Part shown: piece after piece, positions 1-5,740 of the stretch
Position numbering within the stretch: position 1 is the stretch's first letter
How the letters are laid out: each line of letters opens with the position of its first letter
The notes under the pieces: model-generated
Database searches by the model: none
What the model was told of the DNA's origin: nothing
What the model saw: only the letters and a program-made list of their open reading frames with translations
Position numbers and translations under genes: made by a program
Assembly: GCA_964436935.1 (NCBI GenBank)
Contig: CAYTES010000074.1
Location: 1-6,345, forward strand
Direction: 5' to 3'
Length of the DNA stretch: 6,345 nucleotides
From: CAYTES01 sp964436935
GTDB taxonomy: Bacteria; Patescibacteriota; Gracilibacteria; UBA1369; UBA12473

Positions 1-264
1 ACTCCCGCAAAATACCCTTACCATGAAAAAATCATTCTTTTCGTCCGCTTCTGCGTTAAAGCTCCTCCACATATCTAACCTGATATGCCTTCCTCGCTTT
101 GCCTTGAAGCGATCAAAAATTGATGATTTTTCAAAGTTAACTGCATTTTGCGGGAATTCCTTTAGCTTTATAGTTTTTCTGGACACAAAAGGCAACCCTA
201 CTTTAGACTGACTGCGTATTTGTGTTTTTATTGATAACCCTTTTTTTACATGCAAGATCCTCAT
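1..264 (-). CDS. Possible partial hypothetical protein running off the left edge
   Basis: A minus-strand frame is open from about position 366 to the left edge. The first ATG is at 264 and a GTG lies at 186. From 264 it would give about 88 residues with no stop; the C-terminus is outside the window. The peptide is hydrophilic and mixed-charge, with a segment reading KTIKLKEFPQNAVNFEKSS followed by basic and then acidic stretches, and no signal peptide or membrane helix. Most codons begin with a purine, as expected for real coding. An ATG264 start would overlap the divergent gene at 250 by 15 nt; a GTG186 start would leave a 63-nt divergent spacer. I do not recognise the family. The competing 62-codon plus-strand frame at 23-211 looks less protein-like. 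The stretch could also be non-coding. Confidence 0.33.
   Translation of the reverse strand, partial: MRILHVKKGLSIKTQIRSQSKVGLPFVSRKTIKLKEFPQNAVNFEKSSIFDRFKAKRGRHIRLDMWRSFNAEADEKNDFFMVRVFCGS
3..155. repeat. 11-bp perfect inverted repeat pair
   Basis: TCCCGCAAAAT at 3-13 recurs as its exact reverse complement ATTTTGCGGGA at 145-155, separated by 131 bp. Bases beyond the arms do not pair. It may be chance, or the arms of a larger element cut by the window edge. No target-site duplication can be judged. Confidence 0.35.
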
Positions 265-954
265 TCCGATTCCAGTCCGCTCAACGTGGAGTCTACCCCG
301 ATGCTCAAACGTATTCTCATGGCGGCGGTGATTTTTGTGGTTTTGGGAGGAGTGACGACCTATTTTCTAGCTTTGGACGGAGGTATTGAAGAGCAGTACG
401 GCGCTACTGAAGGCTTGGAAGAGGATGCGAGTGCCACGGCCGACGCTTTTGATATCAAGGACTATACGGTGGCGACTTCGCAGCAAGAAGGTTTCAGTAC
501 CTTCCAACAAAATGCAGCCGGTTTTCAGATGGATTTTCCTGAGGATTGGACATACGAAGCCTACTCCTCTGTTATTCCGGTTATGTTTCGGAGTCCTTCC
601 GAAGGCCAAACAGAAGGTTTTGTTGAAAATGTTGTGATTTCACTGGAAGATGTTTCCGCCTACGAAGGTTTGACATTGGATCAGTATGCCGATGCGGCCT
701 ATGGTCAATTGTTGAGTGCTTTCCCCGATTACCGTTTGTTGCAACGCGAAAAAAGACAATTGGGAACCTATGACGGTATGTTTTTGGTGGGATCTTATCC
801 TGCCGATGAAAACAACGTGGTTCAGGTGATGTCTTTATTCAGCATTGTGGATAACATGGTTTATGTTTTCACCTATACGCATGGGGATGGAGAAGAAGAT
901 CAATTTGCCACAACCGTGGATGCCATGATCAGCAGTTTTACGGTCATGAAGTGA
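250..954 (+). CDS. Membrane-anchored PsbP-related / DUF1795-like protein
   Basis: The protein has 234 aa. A short polar N-terminus (1-18) precedes one membrane helix at about 20-42 (MLKRILMAAV onwards), then an acidic linker (43-85), then a globular domain at about 88-232. That domain looks PsbP/DUF1795-like: a GFQMDFPEDW opening strand, a helix with LTLDQYADAAYGQLL, a Y-D-G turn near 174-176, then strands MSLFSIVDNMVYVFTYT and a closing helix ending in SSF. Known members are exported domains of mostly unknown role outside photosystem II. The orientation is likely N-in with the domain outside. Start choice: ATG250 follows a G-less pyrimidine tract like its neighbours; ATG301 (217 aa) has GGAG at 288-291 and is the alternative. 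The stop lies 1 nt from the stop of the convergent lipoprotein gene. The family call rests on pattern recognition only. Confidence 0.8.
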   Translation: MQDPHSDSSPLNVESTPMLKRILMAAVIFVVLGGVTTYFLALDGGIEEQYGATEGLEEDASATADAFDIKDYTVATSQQEGFSTFQQNAAGFQMDFPEDWTYEAYSSVIPVMFRSPSEGQTEGFVENVVISLEDVSAYEGLTLDQYADAAYGQLLSAFPDYRLLQREKRQLGTYDGMFLVGSYPADENNVVQVMSLFSIVDNMVYVFTYTHGDGEEDQFATTVDAMISSFTVMK

Positions 955-955
955 G

Positions 956-1273
956 TCAATCGATTCTCTGGATACAGCGGCTATAGGTTTCTTGAATGAC
1001 CTCTTGAGGAATTTCATTCAGATTCGTAGGGCAGCACGCATAGTACCGTTCCTGTTTTCCTCCCAGGCTGAGCCATTGGCATCCTTTTTCCGTGCTGCAG
1101 GTATAGTTGGTGCGATTCGATTCGCTCACCGTGTCGATCCCGATGTTGCACAGATCTTCGGTTATCATCAGCTCGGTGCTGGGTTTCGGAGATGCGGAAT
1201 TTTCAGCAGAGTAACAACCTGAAAAGATCAGGATCAAAAGTAACAGCCATGTTGCTCCGATCAATTTGGACAT
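956..1273 (-). CDS. Small cysteine-rich lipoprotein, unknown family
   Basis: The protein has 105 aa. It begins with a type II signal peptide, hydrophobic from about 4 to 17, and a lipobox FSGC with the lipidated Cys at 20. The mature part is a short S/P/T-rich linker (22-35) followed by a compact region with six cysteines: C42, C59, C65, C80, C81 and C100. That number could form three disulfides, with an adjacent CC pair at 80-81. This suggests a small disulfide-stabilised domain on the outer face of the membrane. It is probably co-transcribed with the upstream methyltransferase gene, whose stop is 29 nt before this start. The start has no Shine-Dalgarno; instead AACCTCCT lies 13 nt upstream on the coding strand. 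The gene ends in TGA, 1 nt from the stop of the convergent PsbP-like gene. I do not recognise the fold, and no function is proposed. Confidence 0.8.
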   Translation of the reverse strand: MSKLIGATWLLLLILIFSGCYSAENSASPKPSTELMITEDLCNIGIDTVSESNRTNYTCSTEKGCQWLSLGGKQERYYACCPTNLNEIPQEVIQETYSRCIQRID

Positions 1274-1302
1274 AACAAGGATTTTTAGGAGGTTTTAAAA
1301 TC

Positions 1303-2229
1303 TTAACGCTTTTTTTCCAAAATAGCCACAAACATGGGGTCGTAAGATGTCTCACGACTCAATTCGATGCGTCCTTTGTTCCCGGGGAATTTTTTCGATG
1401 GCGTTTTCCACGTTGCGTCGCCCCCGAATTTTTTAAGAAAAAGAGTGATCACTCCTTCATTTTCTTCCGGCGTGATCGCACAGGTGGAATAGACCAGTCT
1501 CCCTCCGGGACGTAAGGCGTACCACAGCCGTTTCAATAAGAAAAATTGTTGTTTTTTGAGCTCTTGAATCCTTTTGTAGCTCCATTGATTTAAATATTTC
1601 TCATTGGTGTAGACGTGTTTTTCCGAACTGCAGGGTGCATCCAGCAAGATTTTATCAAAACCGGTCGGATATTTTTGAAATAAAACTCCCCCATGCACGC
1701 CGCACATTGTTGCAAAATCCTCCAACTGATAGGTTTTTAGTACTTGTTTTAGGCGTTGTCGGCGGGACAGAGAAAGATCATTGGCGATCAAGGTGCCTTT
1801 ATTTTTCATGCGTTCGGCGATGAAAACCGTTTTTCCTCCCGGGGCGGCACAGGCGTCCAAGATTACCTCTCCGGGTTGCGGATCCAATGCTAAAACAGGA
1901 ATCAGAGAAGAGGCGTTTTGTCGGTAGAACCAACCCTGTTCTTCTCCCGGGATTTGAGTTTCAAGTGGAAGCTTGGTTGGCCACTGCAGGGCATGGGGAT
2001 ACCAGGATAATGTTTTCCACTCCCATTTATTTTTTTTCCAGAGAGCCGCACATTTTTTTTCATATTTGGGGTTGAATCTCAAAACGGGAGGATTGGGCTT
2101 GACTAGGGTATTCAGCCACTCATTAAAATCTTTTTCTTCCTTTGAAGTGGCGGGCTCGGTTTTGATGTGAAGTTTCCGATAATAATCTAAAAATCCTTCT
2201 TTTCCTTTTAATCTTGCGGTTTTTTTCAT
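1303..2229 (-). CDS. NSUN/RsmB-family RNA (cytosine-5) methyltransferase, catalytic domain only
   Basis: The protein has 308 aa and is a SAM-dependent Rossmann methyltransferase. Motif I is DACAAPGGKT (125-134). The acidic SAM-binding residue is D151 in NDLS. Motif IV is DAPC (197-200) and motif VI is YSTC (247-250). C250 is the expected nucleophile that attacks C6 of cytosine, and C200 the cysteine needed for product release; both are present, so it should be active in making m5C in RNA. The N-terminal 100 residues are a lysine- and tryptophan-rich extension. There is no room for the NusB-like domain of RsmB or the C-terminal domain of RsmF. The text around the motifs (RQNASSLIPVLAL, ANDLSLSR, SSEKH) recalls mitochondrial NSUN4/NSUN3. 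The substrate is probably rRNA, but the sequence does not show which site. It is first gene of a pair with the Cys-rich lipoprotein. Confidence 0.93.
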   Translation of the reverse strand: MKKTARLKGKEGFLDYYRKLHIKTEPATSKEEKDFNEWLNTLVKPNPPVLRFNPKYEKKCAALWKKNKWEWKTLSWYPHALQWPTKLPLETQIPGEEQGWFYRQNASSLIPVLALDPQPGEVILDACAAPGGKTVFIAERMKNKGTLIANDLSLSRRQRLKQVLKTYQLEDFATMCGVHGGVLFQKYPTGFDKILLDAPCSSEKHVYTNEKYLNQWSYKRIQELKKQQFFLLKRLWYALRPGGRLVYSTCAITPEENEGVITLFLKKFGGDATWKTPSKKFPGNKGRIELSRETSYDPMFVAILEKKR

Positions 2230-2371
2230 GATTGATTTCTGGGCGAGGCCATAAAATGAAACTTTTTTGGGTGAAGTGAAGTCTATAGTGTTGTCACCTT
2301 TTTTATTTTGCGTTAAAGTACTTTCCGCATTTCAGATTATTCATTTTTATATCATTAACATAACATATTCC
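2230..2371. other. Divergent intergenic region between methyltransferase and coiled-coil operon
   Basis: This AT-rich 142-bp spacer separates two divergent units. It carries a good plus-strand promoter (2291-2319). On the minus strand I see only a TATAGA-like hexamer without a matching -35, so the methyltransferase promoter is not assigned. A plus-strand frame is open through it from ATG2267, but the promoter falls inside that extension, so it is most likely untranslated. Confidence 0.7.
2291..2319 (+). promoter_or_regulatory. Sigma70-type promoter for the coiled-coil operon
   Basis: The -35 is TTGTCA at 2291-2296 (5 of 6 to TTGACA) and the -10 is TAAAGT at 2314-2319, keeping the key T1, A2 and T6, with an ideal 17-nt spacer. 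Transcription would begin near 2326 and give a leader of about 45 nt to ATG2372. This also excludes the upstream in-frame ATG2267. Confidence 0.6.
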
Positions 2372-3121
2372 ATGAAAATGCTTTCACGTTTTATGATCGG
2401 AATTTTATTGGCTTTTTCATTGACCGGATTGGTTTCCGCTCAAGAAGATACCGATACCGGTTCTACAGAAGAGACCACGTCGGAGACGGAAGAGAACGAA
2501 ACCACTTCCGGAGGAATTCGTGGGGCGATCAAGGATAACATTGAAACCAATGTGCCTTTTGAAGACGCTCAAGTCGCTGTATTGAAGGGAATCGATACCG
2601 TCGTTTCCAAGTTGAACATGGCTGAAGAAAATGTAAAATCTTTGGCTCAATCCAATGCCAACCCTGAGACCATCGCTATCGTTGTTGAAGCATTGGATAA
2701 AGTTGAGACGGGATTGGCTGACTATAAAATCAAGGTTGAAGCCACCACTTCCTATGATGAGTTGGAAGCGGTCAACACTGAAATGAAGGCCACGCTTAAA
2801 GAAAACTCAGCCACCATTAAAGCTTCTTTTGAAGAAGCCGCCTTGGCCATTGCCGAGAATGCTGCGGACACCTTTGTTGAATTTCAAGATCAAATGGCCG
2901 AATATTTAGAAGCCTTGAAAGTGGTTTGTCCTGAACAGGAAGAAGAAATCACAGCCATTGAAACTGAATTGGCCGGAATGGATGAAGAAATTACCTCACT
3001 TCAAACTTCTTTGACCGCACAGGATGTGGATGCCGCCAAGGCCAGCTTGAAAGAATTGAGCCAATCGGCTCAAAGCATTGCAGCTGATGTAGAGACTTTA
3101 AGCAGCACCTGCCAACTCTAA
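2372..3121 (+). CDS. Secreted acidic helical (coiled-coil-prone) protein, unknown family
   Basis: The protein has 249 aa. It starts with a classical signal peptide (K/R-containing start, hydrophobic core 8-20, likely cleavage VSA|QED after 23). A low-complexity Thr/Glu/Ser linker follows (about 25-46), then GGIRGAIKDNIETNVPFEDAQ and a long Ala/Glu/Lys-rich, almost proline-free helical region (about 65-245). Two cysteines stand far apart, C186 and C247 (the latter three residues from the end), and could join the ends of the last helices. Start: ATG2372 gives a clean signal peptide and lies downstream of the predicted transcription start; ATG2267 would add 35 residues and bury the signal. The next gene starts 28 nt downstream and also encodes an exported coiled coil, suggesting a shared envelope role. 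It was not recognised as any named family; a structural or spacer role is only an inference. Confidence 0.82.
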   Translation: MKMLSRFMIGILLAFSLTGLVSAQEDTDTGSTEETTSETEENETTSGGIRGAIKDNIETNVPFEDAQVAVLKGIDTVVSKLNMAEENVKSLAQSNANPETIAIVVEALDKVETGLADYKIKVEATTSYDELEAVNTEMKATLKENSATIKASFEEAALAIAENAADTFVEFQDQMAEYLEALKVVCPEQEEEITAIETELAGMDEEITSLQTSLTAQDVDAAKASLKELSQSAQSIAADVETLSSTCQL

Positions 3122-3149
3122 ATTTTCATTTTTTAACTCACTTCATACC

Positions 3150-3368
3150 ATGAATCGTTTCTTTAAACCCCTTGCCATTACCGGATTGTTGGTTTTGACC
3201 GGATTGTTGGCTTTCGGATGCGGACAGAAAGAAGATGATGCTTCTGCAACTCAAGAAGAATTGAATGAAATGTCTCAACAGTTGGATGAAACCACCCAAT
3301 TGATCGAGGACAATGAAGATAATCTCAATGCTTTGTCCAAAGAAGCGGATAAATTGGAAGATCTCTAA
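3150..3368 (+). CDS. Small coiled-coil lipoprotein
   Basis: The protein has 72 aa. It has a type II signal peptide with hydrophobic core at about 8-22 and AFGC at 21-24; C24 is the lipidated residue, although Ala at -3 is a less usual lipobox. The mature chain of 49 residues is a near-ideal heptad coiled coil. Core positions 38, 41, 45, 48, 52, 55, 59, 62, 66 and 69 are L, M, L, T, I, N, L, L, A, L with strict 3-4 spacing. Asn55 in the core is of the kind that sets register in short parallel coiled coils. The plan resembles Braun's lipoprotein, but there is no C-terminal Lys for peptidoglycan linkage (it ends EDL), so homology is not claimed. It is second gene of the operon with the secreted helical protein and is followed by a strong terminator. 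The signal peptide holds an 18-bp tandem duplication. Confidence 0.85.
   Translation: MNRFFKPLAITGLLVLTGLLAFGCGQKEDDASATQEELNEMSQQLDETTQLIEDNEDNLNALSKEADKLEDL
3180..3210 (+). repeat. 18-bp-period tandem duplication inside a signal peptide
   Basis: ACCGGATTGTTGG occurs at 3180-3192 and again at 3198-3210, exactly 18 bp (six codons) apart, encoding TGLLVL then TGLLAF in the hydrophobic core. The 12-mer TTGACCGGATTG spanning the second copy (3195-3206) also occurs in the signal peptide of the preceding gene (2420-2431). Confidence 0.7.
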
Positions 3369-3391
3369 AAAGATCACGATCTAGATTATTG

Positions 3392-3427
3392 AACAAAGCC
3401 CCACCATGTGTGGGGCTTTGTTGATTA
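3392..3427 (+). terminator. Intrinsic terminator after the coiled-coil operon
   Basis: A perfect 13-bp stem (3392-3404 with 3410-3422) closes a 5-nt loop CATGT. The core GCCCCAC/GTGGGGC is followed by TTTGTTGATT as the U-rich tract, with the matching A-rich stretch on the 5' side. It begins 24 nt after the lipoprotein stop. Near-symmetry means it could also stop minus-strand transcripts. Confidence 0.85.
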
Positions 3428-3450
3428 GAATGTTTTTTTGTGAATAAAAA

Positions 3451-3459
3451 TGCTATCAT
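3451..3459 (+). promoter_or_regulatory. Extended -10 promoter for the DSRCP-motif lipoprotein
   Basis: TGCTATCAT contains the extended -10 TG and a TATCAT hexamer (5 of 6 to TATAAT). The expected -35 position (near 3431) has only a T-rich tract and no good match. Transcription would start near 3466 with a leader of about 39 nt. It lies just after the preceding terminator, as expected for an independent unit. Confidence 0.5.
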
Positions 3460-3504
3460 TTGGGGGAGTCTTTTAGGCTTTGTTCCACCTCTTAACCTCC
3501 TTTT

Positions 3505-3951
3505 ATGAAATTTAGAATTTTTGGCCTGCTGGTTCTTTTAGTGGGACTTTTTGTGGTCACGGGATGTACGGCCCCCGCCACTCCCCCTGAAGAAAACCAA
3601 GCGCTTCAAGCGTCTTTGGATGAGCTGTTTACCTTGAGTGTCAAACAGTCTGCGGCATTTGAATCCGATGATTTGGTTCTAGTTTTGAACGAAGTATCGG
3701 ATTCTCGTTGTCCTGCGGACGTTCAGTGCATTCGTGCCGGGGAAGTTGTCGTGAAAGCCAGTGTGTTTAAGGGGGAAGAACGCTTGGACGATGTCACTCT
3801 TCAATTGGCGGTTGGGGATCAGGTGCCTGCCCAGGAGGGTGTTGGGGATTATCGTATTGAGTTGGTCGAAGTGACACCTTATCCTAAGAGTGGTGTTGCC
3901 GTCACCCCGGAACAGTATCAAGTGACTTTTAAGGTTGCGAAAGAGCAGTAA
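3505..3951 (+). CDS. Lipoprotein with a DSRCP...C..AGE beta domain
   Basis: The protein has 148 aa. It has a type II signal peptide with core 6-18 and lipobox VTGC; lipidated C21 is followed by a Pro/Ala linker. The mature domain (about 42-146) is strand-rich. It carries DSRCPADVQC (66-75), then IRAGE (76-80), alternating hydrophobic strands, and a VEVTPYPKSG segment (121-130) before the last strand. I recall this pattern (DSRCP..v.C.waG.a) from many small bacterial lipoproteins of unknown function; C69 and C75 probably form a disulfide. The usual Trp before AG is Arg here. It has its own extended -10 promoter after the preceding terminator. There is no Shine-Dalgarno; AACCTCCT sits 3 nt before ATG. 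The stop is 6 nt from the stop of the convergent methyltransferase gene, with no hairpin between them. Confidence 0.85.
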   Translation: MKFRIFGLLVLLVGLFVVTGCTAPATPPEENQALQASLDELFTLSVKQSAAFESDDLVLVLNEVSDSRCPADVQCIRAGEVVVKASVFKGEERLDDVTLQLAVGDQVPAQEGVGDYRIELVEVTPYPKSGVAVTPEQYQVTFKVAKEQ

Positions 3952-3957
3952 GGCGAT

Positions 3958-4821
3958 TTATTTTTCCCATCGTCCCAAAATTCCACAGGGAAGCACCAGG
4001 CCGGAGTTAACGATCGGAAGACCGATCTCTCCGGCGGTGAGGGTGCCTTGGAATTTTTTGCCGAGTGTCAGGGCCAAGACATTGCTTAGTACGGTGGGAG
4101 AAAATCCGGTGGTGTAGGAGTTGATGAGGAAGAAGAGGGGATCGGGGGATAAAATATTCACGCAATCCTGGATCAATCCGTACAGTTTTTCTTCTATTTT
4201 CCATACTTCGCCTCCGGGGCCTCGGCCATAGGAAGGCGGGTCCATGATGATTCCGTCGTAGGTGCGGCCACGGGTTTTTTCCCGCTTCACAAATTTTTCC
4301 ACGTCATCCGGAATGAAACGCACAACGCGGTTTTCCAATCCCGACAGCTGGAGGTTTTCTTTCGCCAGAGTCACCATGCCCTTGGACGCGTCGACGTGGC
4401 ACACTTCCGCCCCGGCATAAGCACAGGCCACCGTGGCCCCTCCGGTGTACGCAAAGAGGTTCAGGACGCGAATGGGGCGTCCTGCGTTTTGAATTTTATC
4501 GATCATCCAGTCCCAATTCACCGCCTGTTCCGGAAAAAGACCGGTGTGTTTGAAACCCATGGCCTTTATATAAAAGCGTAGTGTTTTATAGGAGATTTCC
4601 CATCGGTCCGGAAGGGGATTTTTCATTTGCCATTGGCCTCCTCCGCTGGAGCTTCGATGGTAGTGTCCGTCCACATTTTTCCATTGCTCGGTTTCCTGCG
4701 GAAGGGGCCATAAAATTTGAGGATCGGGCCGTCTCAAAATGTATTTTCCCCAGCGTTCCAGCCGTTCTCCGTTTCCGGTGTCGATGAGTTCGTAGTCTTT
4801 CCAGTCGGTGGCAATTTGCAT
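3958..4821 (-). CDS. COG1092 (RlmI-like) class I SAM-dependent rRNA methyltransferase, no PUA domain
   Basis: The protein has 287 aa. The Rossmann core carries motif I NLFAYTGG (121-128), an acidic SAM-ribose residue at D144, and the motif IV signature MDPPSYGRG (193-201). The preceding segment TGLFPEQAVNW (93-103) matches the position where RlmI-type enzymes have their G-x-x-x-DQR element. Family members act on large-subunit rRNA; E. coli RlmI makes m5C1962 of 23S rRNA. RlmI starts with a PUA RNA-binding domain; here the first 110 residues contain an N-terminal beta-rich segment (WGKYILRRPDPQILW) typical of shorter family members instead. It is the last gene of a three-gene operon, starting 4 nt after the transporter stop, which suggests translational coupling. 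The exact rRNA site and even the base cannot be fixed from sequence. Confidence 0.9.
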   Translation of the reverse strand: MQIATDWKDYELIDTGNGERLERWGKYILRRPDPQILWPLPQETEQWKNVDGHYHRSSSGGGQWQMKNPLPDRWEISYKTLRFYIKAMGFKHTGLFPEQAVNWDWMIDKIQNAGRPIRVLNLFAYTGGATVACAYAGAEVCHVDASKGMVTLAKENLQLSGLENRVVRFIPDDVEKFVKREKTRGRTYDGIIMDPPSYGRGPGGEVWKIEEKLYGLIQDCVNILSPDPLFFLINSYTTGFSPTVLSNVLALTLGKKFQGTLTAGEIGLPIVNSGLVLPCGILGRWEK

Positions 4822-4825
4822 GAAC

Positions 4826-5734
4826 TTATTTTAAATATTTTAGAATTATTTTGAAGCCTATTATTGCTGTTGACCATGGGATTTCACTCAATACCATGAA
4901 TAGTACCACCGCCGGATTAAAAAAATTCACGGCAAGGGCGATTCCGAGGGTATTGTTCATGTAGGTTTTGCTCACGGAAATCGCTATTTTGTCGGTTTTG
5001 GGCCTTTGCGGTGCCATGAGGTATCCCACGGTGTGATAGAGCAGGAATAAGCCATAGAGCCAAGCCAGTTGATTTAAGATTTGTTCGGGATTTTCAAGGA
5101 TTTGATCTCTTTGGATGGCTATTCCCGTATACACCATCACGCTGATGATCAAAACACTCAGGCTTTTGGTGTACGGTTTTATTTTTTTTACGTTTTTGGG
5201 GCTGTATTTTTTTAATATTTCGCTCAACCCCAGCGGAATGAAAATCAAAAATAGCAGTGTTTTAAACAGCCCTACAATATCCAGGTCGATGCTTTGGCCG
5301 ACCAGTATTTTAAACAAAAGAGGCAGGGTAATCGGTGCGATCAAATAGGATAAAATCGTTAGCGTGATACTCAAGGAAGTATTTCCTTTTAGAAGGTGGG
5401 TTAAGGGCGCGGCACTTACGCCACACGGCACTGCGCTTAAGAGAAGTGCGGCAACCGCCAAGTCGGGATTGACGTTTTGGAAAATGGCAAAAACGATTCC
5501 CGGTATGATCAGCATGTACATGGTGGTCACATACCCCAAGAAGCGTATGTTTTTGAGATGATTGAGGATTTCAGAAAAATTCACTTTTAGAAATGTGAGA
5601 AGCAGCACAATTCCCATGATGGGGAGGATGGCTTTTAGGGTCCAGTGGCCCATTTCCGGAAAGAGCATTCCTGCGATAATTCCTCCCATTAAAAAAGCTC
5701 CAAAATGATTTTCAATCCAGTTTATAATTTTCAT
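4826..5734 (-). CDS. SBF-like (BASS/ACR3 superfamily) membrane transporter
   Basis: The protein has 302 aa and about nine or ten hydrophobic helices spread along it, the usual size for this fold. Family signs: LLLSAVPCGVSAAPLTHLLKG (98-117) looks like the first discontinuous crossing helix, followed by NTSLSITLTILS and a Pro-rich helix (APITLPLL). The second crossing region is near KTYMNNTLGIALAVNFF (257-273). Known relatives are sodium-coupled bile acid/organic anion carriers and ACR3 arsenite exporters. C104 after Pro103 lies about where ACR3 proteins have their essential Cys, but there is no arsR or arsC nearby, so arsenite export is only one option. It is middle gene of the operon: 6 nt after the PH-like protein gene and 4 nt before the methyltransferase gene. 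Confidence 0.87.
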   Translation of the reverse strand: MKIINWIENHFGAFLMGGIIAGMLFPEMGHWTLKAILPIMGIVLLLTFLKVNFSEILNHLKNIRFLGYVTTMYMLIIPGIVFAIFQNVNPDLAVAALLLSAVPCGVSAAPLTHLLKGNTSLSITLTILSYLIAPITLPLLFKILVGQSIDLDIVGLFKTLLFLIFIPLGLSEILKKYSPKNVKKIKPYTKSLSVLIISVMVYTGIAIQRDQILENPEQILNQLAWLYGLFLLYHTVGYLMAPQRPKTDKIAISVSKTYMNNTLGIALAVNFFNPAVVLFMVLSEIPWSTAIIGFKIILKYLK

Positions 5735-5740
5735 ATTTTT

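Noticed and set aside
169..174. TATAGT as a -10 box for the PsbP-like gene
   Set aside because: No acceptable -35 lies at 16-18 nt, so it was not annotated as a promoter.
23..211. A 62-codon plus-strand frame starting MKKSFF
   Set aside because: It has no clear signal peptide or domain and an odd composition. It lies opposite the more coding-like minus-strand frame.
2267..2371. Upstream in-frame extension of the secreted helical protein to ATG2267
   Set aside because: The good promoter at 2291-2319 lies inside it, and it would bury a clean signal peptide behind 35 residues.
3150..3368. Assignment of the small lipoprotein as Braun's lipoprotein (Lpp)
   Set aside because: The size and coiled coil are similar, but the C-terminal Lys for peptidoglycan linkage is absent and nothing else proves homology.
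3138..3377. A minus-strand frame of 79 codons opposite the coiled-coil lipoprotein
   Set aside because: It is a phenylalanine- and isoleucine-rich mirror of a Leu/Glu-rich coding strand. The plus strand has a lipobox and a perfect heptad pattern.
3370..3381. Short palindrome AGATCACGATCT just after the lipoprotein stop
   Set aside because: Five-base arms with a 2-nt centre cannot form a stable hairpin, and the true terminator follows.
3414..3484. GGCTTTGTT in the terminator (3414-3422) and again in the next leader (3476-3484)
   Set aside because: It is a nine-base match on separate transcripts with no supporting structure; probably chance.
3679..3921. A minus-strand frame of 80 codons opposite the DSRCP-motif lipoprotein
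   Set aside because: It is a shadow of a well-supported lipoprotein and has no family features.
4581..4787. A plus-strand frame opposite the N-terminus of the COG1092 methyltransferase
   Set aside because: The minus strand carries clear methyltransferase motifs. The plus frame is a GC-rich antisense artefact.
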